Origin: Rhinopithecus roxellana
Taxonomy: Eukaryota > Chordata > Mammalia > Primates > Cercopithecidae
Reading direction: 5' to 3'
NCBI RefSeq assembly: GCF_007565055.1
Contig: NC_044549.1
Coordinates: forward strand, 66,058,882 to 66,122,881
DNA: 64,000 bases
Part shown: positions 1 through 11,380 of the stretch, in pieces
Position numbering within the stretch: position 1 is the stretch's first letter
Layout: the number at the start of each line of letters is the position of its first letter
Notes under the pieces: generated by a model
Seen by the model: the letters and a program-made list of their open reading frames with translations, nothing else
The model's database searches: none
What the model was told of the DNA's origin: nothing
Translations under genes and position numbers: made by a program

Positions 1-156
1 AGCAAGGTCACTGGAGAAGAGGGGGCCAAGAAATTAAAAGGAGGGCATTGGAAGGATCATCTGAGAGGCTACAGAAATTATTAAAAAATTACAACACTGG
101 TAGTGTTGAAGAAGGTGACAGTGTATCAGGAGAAAACAATCTCCAAAGGAAGAGAG

Positions 157-433
157 ATAATCCAGCACTTTGGGAGGCCAAGGAGGGTGGATCATGAAGT
201 CAGGAGATTGAGACCATCCTGGATAACACGGTGAAACCCCGTCTCTACTAAAAATACAAAAAATTAGCCAGGAGTGGTGGCAGGTGCCTGTGGTCCCAGC
301 TACTCGGGAGGCTGAGGCAGGAGAATGGCTTGAACCTGGGAGGTGGAGGTTGCAGTGAGCCGAGATTGTGCCATTGCACTCCAGCCTGGGGGACAGAGTG
401 AGACTCCATCTAAAAAAAAAAAAAGAAAAAGAG
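157..433 (+). mobile_element. Alu, 5'-truncated, S/Y type
   Basis: Both Alu monomers are present, from the 'taatcccagcactttggg'-like start (here taatccagcac) to a poly-A tail at about 412-430. The first 25 or so bases of the consensus, including the first part of the A box, are missing, so this is a 5'-truncated copy. The right-arm motif tgcactccagcctggg and the end gactccatct are clear. No convincing target-site duplication was seen. Confidence 0.93.
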
Positions 434-2890
434 ATGATAATGACCTAAGAATGGATGAAAAATAAGGAGGAATGTTGGGTGATGTATAGTCTAGTGAGGT
501 AAGATTCAATGCTGACTGTTTATGCTTTGGACAGGAATGGTCTAGAAGTGGCAGTGCGGAGAGATAGGACATCTATCCTGCCACCAGATGCCATGATACC
601 ATAGGAGAGAAAAGAACCACTCACTAAGAGTGCTGCAGAGAAAGATTTGCCATTAGAGGAGAAAAGATTTCAGTGTGAGCTAGAAGTGAATGTTTGCTGA
701 TGAGGTTGAGGATATGAGTTTGCTGATAATTGACCTAGAGCTCCATATGACCTCATGAAAGGGTTTTAAAGATGGGGAGGGAGAGATAAGGGTCAGAAAA
801 GGCAATGGGAATTAGGGGTGGGAATCTGGAGGATGAGCAACAATATGAAGCACCTGGACACCTTGTGACATTCAGCCTAAACAGGGAAAGGGGCATGATG
901 ACTAACTCCAGTGGTCTCAAGGCAGATGAAATATAGAGGCTTCTAGTATTGAGGGGGAAAAGGGATGAAGAAGGCCCTTGCCAGAAAGAATTCCATGGTT
1001 CCCACTTAGCCAATGCCATTGGAGGCAACATACCCTGCTGAAGGATGATCTTCCTCTGAGGTTGTAGGCACCTGCTTGGCCTTTGCTGAATGAAACTTTT
1101 ATAGAGTTGAGTTTTCTTTTGAGCATGGCCACTCTCTGGGCCTATGCATATAGCAGCCTGCAAGAAGGGTATTATCACAAAGGCATATTTAATTCAGTGT
1201 AATTAACTGATAGTAGAACATCAGAAAAAACGAAGAACATTGGAAAGAGAGAAATATACCCAAATAAACTAATTGCAAGGAATAAAATATGGGTTTCGTT
1301 GACACACATGTTGGTCAGTGTGCAAAAAAAAAAAAAGGTACAATGGTCCATTATAGTAGTTTACTATACCTGCCAGCTTCCTAGTTTTGGCCATTTGTTT
1401 ACTCTCGTTTTTGACACCTGCCTCAATTACTTGTGACTCTGTTGATTCTGATGTTGAAATAAACCTAAACATTATGACTAAAACTAAACCTTTTTTTTTT
1501 TTTTTTTGCCTCATGGTTAAACTCAGCCAGAAGTTGAACACTCTCAGGAAAGCTTGAGAGTTCCCAGGATGACGGAGAAAAGAAAAAAATTATGACAAGC
1601 ACTGATTGTCAATAGAGAAGCAAAATAGAACATGCCTTTTTTGGGGGGCCAGAAATGCCACCTTTAGGATGTTAAATATAATCTCTTAGGTCAAAAAAAT
1701 GCTGAAAATCTTTCTAACTCTTTCAAATTGTGCTTTCATCAAACTGTCAGGACTTCCATAGATAGCTGGAATTCCAAACCAAAAACCTAGCAAGCAGTTT
1801 CATCATCCGTGTTCAAATCTCAGTGGGACTTTATAGCACTTTCCCTGGGAGCAAAATTCATGTTTTTGAAGCTCAGCTTACATTTCATGTTGAAAAATTG
1901 CAATAAATACAATGAAGTTTTTTACTGCTGCATAAAATTGAAGCACCAAAGAGAACAGTGTGTATTTCACAATGTTTGATATAGTGTTTGATCATAACCT
2001 GAGGGAATCAATGAACCTTCAAGAAGAAACTCTTGGGGATCCTCATGCAGCAAATTCAATCATTTGTTCATCAACTCGTTACAATTCTTTTGTACACTAG
2101 CCTTGTGCTGGGCTCATCTTAAGGAACTAAACAGGCTCTTAAAATGATGGTCTGTAGGTGTAAAACCTCTTCCATTTTAATAAGTAAATATAAGAAAAAT
2201 ACAACTCATGAACTAGGTATTTTCCAGGTTTAATTCAGAACACCATAGTGTCAAAAATTGTAGTTACTAATTGAGCATCAAAACAATAATGCCAAAAAAT
2301 GAGATAACAATCTTTTTGTTCATGAAAACCTAGCAAATTAATGTATTTTGCTACTTAGATATCATCAGAAGTAATGACCAGACTACTTTAAGCAACAAAA
2401 TGGCAACAAAGAAATCAAAGAGTATATTAGTGAACGGAACTGAGAAATTCAGGAGTAGACAGAACTTCAGGCATAGTTTGATTCAGAGAATTAGCATGCT
2501 TTTCTCTTCCTTAACTTCTCAACCTTTTTCTCCATAGTGCCTTATCCTTATTTTCCCCAACTATTAGTAGTTTTCTTTCAAGAAAATTTGGAAGAAAGCT
2601 TCTGAGAACTCCTGGCTCAAATCATCACAAATTAGAACACAACATGAGGAAAAAAGTGTAGCTTCCCTCTCACCTGCTGCCACCACCTACATATCAATCT
2701 CAAGAAAGATGCTAATTTCACCTCTGTGAGTTATCTTCTTAACTTTAGACCAATCACTTTTCCCACAGGATGAGATATTAGCTAAGCCAAAATGTTTGTA
2801 GCCAGAAGCGGACAATGGACTGTGATTGATATATCTTCAGAAGCAAAAGGAATGATGATGAGGAGAAAATAAAAGCAACACATATTCACT
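434..2890. other. Unassigned sequence, no gene seen
   Basis: I see no coding region, RNA gene or confident repeat. The stretch holds an A13 run (1324-1336), a T17 run (1491-1507) and a weak L2-like 3' end on the minus strand near 2055-2115 (atttgttcatcaact followed by gccttgtgctgggc). The longest open stretch, 753-1178 on the minus strand, is about 140 codons, has no recognisable domain and looks like chance. Confidence 0.5.
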
Positions 2891-3299
2891 ATGCCCAACT
2901 TGGCAACAAGAATAGAAGTAACCTATATATCTAACAGATGAAATTATTTTTGGTACAGCTAAACAGCAGACTGCTATGCAGATATTATAATTATCTTGCA
3001 AAAAATATGTCAGATCATGAAAAATGTTCACAATGCATGGTTATGTTTAAAATGTAGTTTATTAAACAGTAGATCTAATAGAATCCTATTTGGATAACAT
3101 TTTTATCTTACAAGATGAAAAATCTACATATTATGTATGCAGAGAAAAAATGCTATAAGGAAATACCCTAAAATGTTAATTGTAGCCATCCTTTGGAGGC
3201 AATGTTATAGGGATATTTTGTTCTTTGTTCTACATAATTATGTTAACTACTTTTTCATAATAAAAACAATTACTTTTGAAATCAAAGAAAGAAAAAAAC
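2891..3299 (+). mobile_element. Old L1 (L1M-type) 3' end
   Basis: The stretch follows the typical 3' end of mammalian-age L1: a degraded 'add water' segment (aacagatgaaattattt, ctatgcagatatt), then an L1M-like 3' UTR (aaaatgttaattgtagcc, cataataaaaacaattactttt) and an A-rich end at 3279-3299. It is highly diverged. The subfamily (L1MC/L1ME-like) is a guess. Confidence 0.65.
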
Positions 3300-4285
3300 T
3301 GTCATGTGGAAATATCCACCTAGGAGTTTGGATTTATTTCCAAAGTAAAGTGTTGTGATGATAGATTCCTTGCAACAATTTTTCATAGACACAGAACACA
3401 AATGTGTGTCAGTTCCTCCTGAGGTAGAATCACAAAGTATTTGCTCTTAGGCTCTTGATCTGAGCCCTGAGGAATCACATTTTCAATTTTATTCCAGACA
3501 TATTTCAGAAATGGCAAGATGAGATGAAAGAAGGATTAGAGTCATGTCTAAAACTTGGCTTTACTAGGGCAAGTAAGGCCTTCCTACATAGTGAATTCTC
3601 ATTTTGAACTGTAAGACTTTTTTTGAAGAATTTTTTAACCACAAAAACAAAGATGTCCTTTTTGTCATTTTATAGTCTCAATTTCAGCAAAATATAGTGC
3701 ATATGATAACAAACAGGTGGAGGAAATAAAACAAGAAAACATTCAGGGTTAGGCCAGCACTGATTAAAGCTTAATATTTTGTCTGGGGGTCTAAAATAAT
3801 CTTTTCAGAGAAAGTAGTTGTCAAGGCAGCTGGTGTAAAACTGTTTATTCTTTTTGTCATCTTATATAGATGTTAAAGCTTCCCTATTGCAGTATAACGC
3901 TTTGAAATCCATAAATGATCCGAGGTTTTTAAAGATGTACATATATTAGATCTGAATTTGTTTGAATTATTTATAAAGAGGAGAGATGGTTAATGTTAAT
4001 GAAATGATCCTTTCAGTCCTTGCAAATTTTCCCATACCGCTTTCTCATACTGAAATATTTCCTGAGTTTCTGTGATGTCACTGAGTTGGATGCTGTGGGA
4101 TACCCATACAAGATCAGGAAGGGTTCTTATTTATAGTAAGTTCATTCTATTCAAATTAGGTATCCCTTGGAATAGGAAACGTTTTCAGCCCTTGTAACAT
4201 TATGCAACTTTATTTTGTCTATCAGGTACAAAGTACCTGTGAGATAGGGATTCAAAGGTAATCAAGTTATTATTATACATATGAA
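3300..4285. other. Unassigned sequence, no gene seen
   Basis: AT-rich single-copy-looking DNA. No open frame of note, no splice-bounded exon candidate and no recognisable repeat. Confidence 0.5.
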
Positions 4286-4287
4286 GG

Positions 4288-4339
<52 letters not shown>

Positions 4340-4633
4340 TTTGAGGCGGAGTCTCGCTCTGTCGCCCCGACTGGAGTGCAGTGGCCGGATCTCAGCTCAC
4401 TGCAAGCTCCGCCTCCCGGGTTCACGCCATTCTCCTGCCTCAGCCTCCCGAGTAGCTGGGACTACAGGCGCCCGCCACCTCGCCCAGCTAGTTTTTGTAT
4501 TTTTAGTAGAGACGGGGTTTCACCGTGTTAGCCAGGATGGTCTCGATCTCCTGACCTCGTGATCCGCCCGTCTCGGCCTCCCAAAGTGCTGGGATTACAG
4601 GCTTGAGCCACCGCGCCCGGCCGGTAATTATAT
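4286..4633 (-). mobile_element. Young AluY (Old World monkey type) with (TA)n tail and TSD
   Basis: A full-length Alu lies on the minus strand: T21 at 4322-4342, body 4343-4622 ending at the intact 5' head (ccgcgcccggcc). Bases such as cggatctcagctc, gcccgccacctcgcc and ggcttgagccaccg fit the cercopithecid AluYR group as I remember it. An 11-base target-site duplication GGTAATTATAT flanks the insertion at 4286-4296 and 4623-4633. A (TA)15 microsatellite (4292-4321) sits between the left duplication and the poly-T, so it belongs to the Alu tail. Confidence 0.95.
4292..4321. repeat. (TA)15 microsatellite in an Alu tail
   Basis: About 30 bases of pure TA dinucleotide directly abut the poly-T of the minus-strand Alu and overlap its target-site duplication. 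It probably grew from the A/T-rich end of the Alu tail. Confidence 0.95.
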
Positions 4634-6022
4634 TTTTAAAATAATTACTATGTAATGCAATGTGGCTAAGATAATAATGCAAAAAAAAAAAAAGAAAACT
4701 TGCTCTATGAGCAGATTGAAGAAAGGAATTTGAAATGCATTTAGCTGCAAGTAACAAAAGTCAAACTATACTGACTTAGTTAAACAGATGTTTGTTTTTC
4801 TTATGTAAGAATTGGAGATAGAGTAATTAAGGACCACTTCAATAGCTTGCTGCTGCCAGAAATGATGCCCCCACTTTTCTTTGGCCTTTTCCTAAGACTT
4901 AGCTCCTCTGAATTTCAAGATGGCTATTAGAAGTCATATCCACATTGAAGGCAGAGAGAAGGCAGAGGAAATGAAGTAGAAACAAATGGATCTTTTCCCT
5001 TTATCAAGAAAGCAAGAATTTTCTCAAAAATCCCAGCAGAGCTTTCACTTACGTCTTGTAGTGGATCTGTTTCCCTTCTCAAATCTTTTTAGTCAATACA
5101 GGGGCAACTAGTGTCATGAAGTTGTGATCGAATAGCACTCCATTTAGTTTCATTGTGTATCTAACACTTTCTGCCCAGGCATCATGAACAGTAGCTTATA
5201 GGAAAGCTGCCACTTATGCACAAACTGGAGCTATAAAAAATTAACAACCTATGGAACAATCCGTGGCCAGTGGAGAAGAGAAGCCAATAAGTAAATTCTC
5301 CACCTTTTCATTTCTTGGGCAGATGATAGTGAGCCTTTACCTATACAGTCCCTCAAATAATACCAGTGTAATGGGACCCCACTTGCCAACAATGATAACA
5401 TTCTTAAAAATTCACCATTTGCAGGTTCCATAATTTTCTGTTTCTTTCTTAGAAAAAGAACTGTGTGAGTGAGAACTTATTTATGATCTCTGGGATTTCT
5501 TCCCAAGTAAGTTTGCTGCACACAAATCCTTGTCTCAGGCTCTGCTTTCTAGAGAAATTCAGACTACGACACTTCTCATTGGCCAGGCCTGTTTTATGTG
5601 ACTGTTCTTTATTTCAAGGGAAGTTATCAGACTGGGTATCTAGTTGCAAAAATTTTTATCTAATCAGTAAGTAGAAGTAAGAGGTATTGAGAGAAAATTG
5701 AACACAGCAGGTTATGCTTAAATAGGTCTTTGTAGATTAAGTAGGAGTTTTCAAGAAGTGAAGGATTTAGGAAGCTTTTACAAATTGTCTATGCAAAAGG
5801 ATCAGCATGACCAGCATTGTAGAGAAGTGAAAGTGTAAGGCTTATGAATCAAATGGTAAACTGGCCAAAATTCCATTTGACTCAAACTATGAGTAAAAGA
5901 AAGAACAGAATCATAAGCACCAACAAAATGAGTCTGGACAAATAGATGCAGGTCTCATTGGATGGGTCTTGTGGCTTTTCCATAACCTTTCCCCTTTAGA
6001 CAATCTTGAATCTTTTGATGTG
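4634..6022. other. Unassigned; possible old interspersed repeat
   Basis: No gene seen. The part at about 4740-5100 begins gctgcaagtaacaaaagtcaaact, runs through an 'aagatggct' motif and has the feel of a known but very diverged interspersed repeat. I cannot name its family. Around 5500-5575 an LTR-like ending (agaaattcagactacgac) is possible but weak. A13 lies at 4681-4693. Confidence 0.35.
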
Positions 6023-6204
6023 ATCATTCACTTAATACATATTTATTTCTTGCCCACGAAAGACATGTCTTTAGCCACTAAGAATACAGTAGTGACTGAA
6101 AAGCACAATTACTTTCTTCTTGGAGCTTACACAATAAACACACCAAACAAATAATTCAATAAATAAGTAATACAATGAGAATCAGTGATAAATGCTATAG
6201 AGAC

Positions 6205-6241
<37 letters not shown>

Positions 6242-6896
6242 GGCTATGAGAACCAAGAATGATAGAAAGCCAAATTTAAACACAGCAAGCAGGAAGGAAT
6301 GCCCTGAGGATGTGGCATTTAGGTGTAGTGCTGAACTAAATAGGGAAAGAATTATGTGGGTATCTAGAGGAAAACCATTTTTAAGAGAGGTAACATCAAA
6401 TCCAAGAGCTCTGAGAGAGGGCCAAACTTTCTGTGCTTGGAGAGGACCAAGAAGGCAGGGTAAGTGGGAAAAAAAAATTATGTGGGTGAATGTTAAGAGG
6501 AAAGGTCATGAAAGAAATGTGGAGACTGGACACATAGGGCTTTGTAGGTCAATGGTAAGGAGCTTGGATTTTATTATAAGTGTGTTGGGAAGATATTGGA
6601 TAATTTTGGGCAGGGGAGTAATGTGATATAATTAGATATTCAAGAGATTGCTCTGGCTGCTGGGTGGAGAACTGAGTAACACAGAGGCAGTGTTAAAATG
6701 AAGCAGAAATAACAATTAGGAGAACCAGTAGTATAGGTGATAAATCATGGTAGCTTGGTGAAGGATACTAACAGTATAGATGCTGAGTAACAAATATTTT
6801 AAAGATAGGTTTGCAAGAGCTTGCTGTTAATCTGTATGGAGTATGAGGCAAAGAGATAGTTGGTGATAGCAACTAAAATTTGATTCCATAATGAAA
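6023..6896 (-). mobile_element. L2 LINE, 3' portion (part 1, split by MIR)
   Basis: Read on the plus strand this is the reverse of the L2 3' end: an eroded tail (ttcacttaatacatatttatt), ggagcttacacaataaac, gataaatgctatagag, then ORF2-proximal landmarks gggctttgtaggtcaatggtaaggagcttggattttatt and gattgctctggctgctg. It resumes at 7108 after a MIR. A run of 33 A (6206-6238) interrupts it. Open reading on the plus strand here (6246-6626) is antisense to L2 and not a gene. Confidence 0.88.
6206..6238. repeat. A33 homopolymer inside an L2
   Basis: An uninterrupted run of 33 A at the position where the antisense L2 consensus has an A-rich patch (agaaaaataaag). It is not next to an Alu or L1 body, so it looks like slippage expansion in place and not the tail of a separate insertion. 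Confidence 0.95.
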
Positions 6897-7107
6897 CAGG
6901 GCTTTAAGGGCTCTCTATATATTGACAAGTCGTCACGACAACCTCATGAAATGTCACTATTATTAACATCCTCATTGTACACCCGAGAAACATGAGGTAC
7001 TGGGAAATTAGTGAGTTGCTAAGGCCATGCTACTAGTACTTAAAACGGCAGGATTTAAAGCCATGCATCTAGCTCCAAAGTCATGATCTTAACCACAACA
7101 CTATTTC
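6897..7107 (-). mobile_element. MIR inserted in L2
   Basis: Antisense MIR landmarks occur in order: cacgacaacctcatgaa, tattattaacatcctcattgtaca, gaaacatgaggtac, ggccatgctactagta, ggatttaaagccatgcat and gatcttaaccacaacactatttc. The flanking sequence on both sides is L2 in the same orientation, so the MIR interrupts the L2. Confidence 0.85.
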
Positions 7108-7261
7108 TAGATGCCTATTAAATATCAATGGTAACATGGAGTAGACAGTTGTATAAACCAAAGTGGACCTCTCTCAGGAGAGAGGTCAAGGTCAATGACA
7201 CAAACATGAATCATTAGACTGTAGATGTTAAAGCCATGGGACAGGATGAAATCTCCTAGGA
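7108..7261 (-). mobile_element. L2 LINE (part 2, continues after MIR)
   Basis: The antisense L2 ORF2 region resumes: agatgcctattaaatatcaa, gtagacagttgtataa, agagaggtcaaggtc, aagccatgggacaggatga and atctcctagga. These match, in order, the L2 sequence expected upstream of the part at 6023-6896. Confidence 0.85.
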
Positions 7262-7447
7262 CAGAGGTTGGCAAACTTATTCTGTAAAGGTCCAGATAGT
7301 AAATGTTTTAGGCTCTGTGGGCCATATTGTCTCCATTGAAACTATTCAACTCTGCCATTGTAGCTTGAAAGTAACCAAAGACAATAGTAAATGAATGGGT
7401 GTGTCTGTGTTCTAATACAACTGTCTTTACAAAAACGGGCAGTAGGG
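7262..7447 (+). mobile_element. hAT-Charlie nonautonomous transposon (MER3-like)
   Basis: The sequence runs cagaggttggcaaacttattctgtaaagg..., with ggctctgtgggccatattgtctc, aactattcaactctgcc and ctgtctttacaaaaacggg. This is a family of short hAT-Charlie elements; the MER3 label is from memory. The 3' inverted repeat is missing or eroded. A second copy is at 61008-61560. Confidence 0.75.
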
Positions 7448-7727
7448 GAAGATCTGTCCTCTACTCCTACTTTCCCCTCATGGTTTCAGGAAAAGTGGTT
7501 AGAAAAAAAAGTGACAGGGAGTTGGAACTCTCCACGTTACTGATGGGAGAAGACTGCAAAGAAATCATCAAAGGAGACTGAGGAAGGAAAGTGATAGAGG
7601 GAGGAAGAAAACCTGCAGAAGGAACACCAAGAAAAAAAAATATATTTATCACAAGAGGCCAAGAGTGTGGCCAGAGGGTAGAATCACAGAATGAGAGAAG
7701 TGAAAGGGACTTTAGTCTTTTGATCAA
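7448..7727. other. Unassigned purine-rich sequence
   Basis: No gene or clear repeat. The stretch is purine-rich (ggaggaagaaaacc and similar) with A8-A9 runs. Confidence 0.4.
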
Positions 7728-7800
7728 AGATTCTGATTTTTGTAAATGAGAAAACTGAGGCTCAATAGGGGAAATAATTTTCCCAAAGTCATTTCAAGAT
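7728..7800 (-). mobile_element. MIR core fragment
   Basis: Antisense MIR core: tgtaaatgagaaaactgagg, ctcaataggggaaataattt and tcccaaagtcattt. Only the central conserved part is recognisable. Confidence 0.7.
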
Positions 7801-8148
7801 TACAATACATTTTTCTAAGGCATCCACATTATGATAGAGTTTCTAAGACATCCACATTGTGATGTTTCTAAGGTATACTCCAATATTATATATTTTAGCT
7901 TAAAATATAAAACAAAATTTTGCCAATAATAGCACCAACCTGAATGAGCACCTGAACACTGCATCCTTGTTCAACAAATATCTGTTGCACAACTGCTATG
8001 TGTCTACAAGAGTATCTGGCTCTGGAGCCACAGAGATTAAAGATGCAGTGCCTGCCTTCAAGTTACTTGTAGTCTAAAAGGAGAAATGGAAAAAGAAACA
8101 GATATTTGCAATAACTTAAGGTATGTTTTTCAGGAAATCCTAACCAGG
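7801..8148 (-). mobile_element. L2 3' end fragment (recognisable from about 7968)
   Basis: From 7968 the antisense L2 3' end is visible: tgttcaacaaatatctgttg, aactgctatgtgtctac, tctggctctggagccacagagatt and gcctgccttcaagttacttgtagtct. The sequence at 7801-7960 is AT-rich and unassigned, with a local repeat of ctaaggcatccacatt/ctaagacatccacatt. Confidence 0.7.
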
Positions 8149-8516
8149 TGCTATGGACTGAATTGTGTTGTCCCCAGAATTCATATGTTGAAGTCCTAAC
8201 ACCCAATGTAATGGTATTTGGAGATGAGGTTGTTAGGAGGTAATTAGGGTTAGATGAAGTCAGGAGGGTGGGACCCTCATGGCAAGTTAAGTGGCTTTGT
8301 AAGACGAAGACAGAAAGATTGATATTCCATGTGAGGACATAGTGAGAAACAGCTTGGCCATCTGCAAGCCAAAGAGAGAGCCCTCCTTAGAAAATGAACT
8401 GACCAGTGTCTTAATCTTGGTCTTCCCAGCCTCTAAAACTATGATAAATAAATGTCTGTTGTTTAAACCACCCAGTCTATGGCATTTTGTTATAGCAACG
8501 TAAGCTGACTCATACA
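8149..8516 (+). mobile_element. MLT1 solo LTR (ERVL-MaLR)
   Basis: Nearly full MLT1 LTR in plus orientation: gctatggactgaattgtgtt, cagaattcatatgttgaagt, gatggtatttggagatg-like start, catgtgaggacatagtgaga in the middle, then the polyadenylation region gataaataaatgtctgttg and the end gccacccagtctatgg-like, cgtaagctgactcataca. No internal retroviral sequence is next to it. Confidence 0.92.
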
Positions 8517-8639
8517 CCACGTGTGCCCTGAGAGCACAGGGAAGGAAAACCTAACCTTGTCTGAGCATTAGTAACAATTTCCTGGAGGAGAGGATACCTG
8601 AAATACCTCCTCCAAACTGTGTCAGTGCCTCTCCAGTAT

Positions 8640-8842
8640 ATTCCTATATTCTCTAGGCTTTTCTTCATCACAACACACATTCTTCCTAGTTAAGTGACTT
8701 TGTGTTTATCTATCTCTCCACCCCCTCTTCCCACAAGTTCCTCGAAGCCAGGGCATGATTGTTTATGGCCACCTTTGCGTGCCCTTTGCAAAACACAGAG
8801 TCACTATTCAATATGCTGCAGTTTATTGAATGAATGAAAGCA
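8640..8842 (+). mobile_element. L2 3' end
   Basis: Sense L2 3' UTR: acaagttcctcgaagccagg, gcatgattgtttatgg and the characteristic 3' terminal repeat tttattgaatgaatgaaag at 8823-8841. Confidence 0.75.
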
Positions 8843-9039
8843 TGAAAATTTGACTCAGTAACCCCAGTGAACAAATGAAGGATGAACTGGAGGTACCCAG
8901 GCAAAGAAAGAATAATTTTGATACAGAAAAATGAAACACCTTAAGGAAAGACATGAACCTAGGAAGCAAGTGGTACATTCAGGAAATGACAGGTAGACCT
9001 GAATAATCTGAAGCAGAAAGTTGAGGACTGAGAAATATT

Positions 9040-9262
9040 TACAACATGCTTATAATCTATCAAGAACTACTCTAACTTATTGACTATATTAACTCCAGTA
9101 ATGCTCATAACAATCTTTTGATATAAGTTGTATTATAACTCTATTTTACAGAAGAGGCAACTGAGACAAACAGATGTTGGGAAATTTGCTCAAGATTAGA
9201 CAACCAGGATGTAGTGAAGCTGGGAGAGGAACCCAGACAATCAGCCTCTGGAGTCCTTTCTG
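9040..9262 (-). mobile_element. MIR
   Basis: Near full-length antisense MIR: tcataacaatcttttgatat, ctctattttacagaagagg, caactgagacaaacag, aatttgctcaagattagaca and ggaacccagacaatcagcct. Confidence 0.88.
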
Positions 9263-9294
9263 TGTACATGGACTTGAGAGAGCACTAATGACCA

Positions 9295-9845
9295 CATTAC
9301 GCAGACCCTATAAGGCCAGGCTAAGGAGCTTGAATTTTTGTAAGTAGCCTACTGGCAGCCATTTGGTTATGATAGTGACCTGGTTTTCTTTCATTTAAAG
9401 CAAGATTTGAGAGGTGTAAGACTGGAGCTGCAAATTTTTAGCTGAGACATATCGGGAAGCCAGGAATTATAAATGAGGAGACAGATTTAGTAAGTATTTG
9501 TGGGGCAAAATTGACAGGGCTTTATGCCAGTAAATGGTGAAGAATGCAGAAATAAGATGAGTCAAGGGATGATACTTAGGATGATGGCTTAGGTGACAAG
9601 GTGGATGGTGCCGCGATTAACTGACACAGGGAATCCAGGAAGAAAAAGTGAGAGGGGAAGATGATACATTTAGATTTGCCTGTGTTAATTTCAAGGTGCC
9701 TGGGGGCATTCACATGCATATCTCCAAAAGGCAGTTGAATATCGAAGTCTGAGACTCAGGGAAAGGCTTCTGTTAGATTTAAAAAGTTGAGTCATCAGCA
9801 CATAGGTGGTAGTTAACCCATGAGAGCAATGAGCTTTTTATTGTA
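9295..9845 (-). mobile_element. L2 LINE, ORF2 region
   Basis: Antisense L2 landmarks in order: ctaaggagcttgaatttttg, gatggcttaggtgacaaggt followed by ggatggtgcc, tttcaaggtgcctggg, aaaggcagttgaatatcgaa and gagtcatcagcacataggtgg. It is diverged and carries no usable reading frame. Confidence 0.8.
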
Positions 9846-10767
9846 AAATTTATGTGCATGAATATTACCTGCCAGTGTGCGCACAACTTTGGAAGCCCAA
9901 TTATAAAAAGCCTTCCTCTGAGGCCTTCTCAATTAGCTGAATCTGCAAAATATATTACAAGATGCTAAAGTAGCTATATTGGCTTCGGCCTCTAAATGTG
10001 TCCCCAAAGTCCTCAGCAGGAAAGAAGTAACAGAGTTTGCTTTTACAAAGGCACTTAGAAAAGCAAATATAAAATAAGATAAATATAAATAAAACATCTC
10101 CCCTTCCAAACATAAATGGTGTCCAAGGAGAAGTTGAATTCTGATGGTTTTCTTCCATGTATAAAATTAGGCCACCTCAGTTTGCCCCAACTCTATATTT
10201 TTGGTTGTCACTTAAAAAACCTTTGTATGTGGCATTGCAAGAGGGCCTTGAGGAATTTCTTGCAAGGGCAGACTTAATTAATGTTTCCAGCTGTGCAACT
10301 TTTCAAGCCCCAGGCAGTGAAGAGAGGCATATTAAATAGGAGGCCAACCTGTCTATTTCCATTCAAGTTTAATAACTCTTTTTTCTTTTTAATATTTTTT
10401 ACATTATTTTTTTCTACTATGTCTAAGAATTAGCTCAAGGTTTAATAACTCTTGATCTCAGCTCAGGAAAGTGTTGAATCTGGGTGAAAACAAAGTGATG
10501 TTGAAACTCTTCACCATCCTTCCATGATTCATTTCTTTTTCAGACATTGCCCAAATTTTGGGCTCCAGTTGATTCTTGTGTGTTACGCTGTGAGCAAGAC
10601 ATGCATGTCCTCACAGAGAACGGGGCACTATCCCTGATAAAGACTGTGGGAGTTGGCTTCCTACAGCATCGATCACATGGCTTGAACCCGTGAGCAAGAT
10701 GGCTAAGGCAGCAGAATGGGCTGGATCACAAAAATAGATTTTCTGTCTGAGTTTTAATATACTTTCT
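9846..10767. other. Unassigned sequence, no gene seen
   Basis: AT-rich DNA with no recognisable element. The open stretches in it are 60-70 codons and have no domain signature. Confidence 0.45.
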
Positions 10768-11380
10768 TTCTTTTTTTTTTTTTTTTTTCTCAAGACTGAG
10801 TCTAGCTCTGTTGCCCAGGCTGGAGTGCAGTGGCGTGATCTCAGCTCACTGCAACCTCCACCTCCTGGTTTCAAGTGATTCTCATGCCTCAGCCTCCCAA
10901 ATAGCTGGGATTACAGGCATCTGCCACCATGCCCAGCTAATTGTTGTATTTTTTTTTTGTTTTTGAGACGGAGTGTCGCTCTGTGGCCCAGGCTGGAGTG
11001 CAGTGACCGGATCTCAGCTCACTGCAACCTCCGCCTCCCGGTTTCATGCCATTCTCCTGCCTCAGCCTCCAGAGTAGCTGGGACTACAGGTGCCCGTCAC
11101 CTTGCCCGGCTAGTTTTTTGTATTTTTCAGTAGAGACGGGGTTTCACCGTGTTAGCCAGGATGGTCTCCATCTCCTGACCTCGTGATCCACCCATTTCGG
11201 CCTCCCAAAGTGCTGGGATTACAGGCTTGAGCCACCGTGCCCGGCCCTAATTGTTGTATTTTTAGTAGAGACGGGGTTTCACTGTGTTGGCCAGGCTGGT
11301 CTCGACCTCCTGACCTCGTGACCCACCCATCTTGGCCTCCCAAAGTGCTGGCATTACAAGCTTGAGCCACCGTGCCCAGT
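10768..11380 (-). mobile_element. AluS (outer), interrupted by a younger Alu
   Basis: The minus-strand Alu starts with T18 (10771-10788), continues through the right monomer to ctaattgttgtattttt, is broken by another Alu (10954-11246), and resumes at 11247 with the same ctaattgttgtattttt, then tagtagagacggggtttc and the left monomer to 11380. Degenerate target-site duplications ttttaatatactttc (10752-10766) and atttaatacgctttc (11382-11396) flank it. Confidence 0.93.
10954..11246 (-). mobile_element. Young AluY inserted inside AluS
   Basis: Full-length Alu with a TTTTTTTTGTTTTT tail and intact 5' head (gtgcccggcc). Target-site duplication CTAATTGTTGTATTTTT at 10937-10953 and 11247-11263 is perfect over 17 bases. 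Diagnostic bases (gaccggatctcagctc, ggcttgagccaccg) fit an Old World monkey AluYR-type element. The host is the older Alu at 10768-11380. Confidence 0.95.

Noticed and set aside
1324..1507. A13 and T17 runs 155 bases apart as a possible foldback or Alu remnant
   Set aside because: No Alu or L1 body adjoins either run and no further inverted similarity extends from them.
6246..6626. 126-codon plus-strand open reading frame
   Set aside because: Antisense to an L2 element; composition and position are explained by the repeat.
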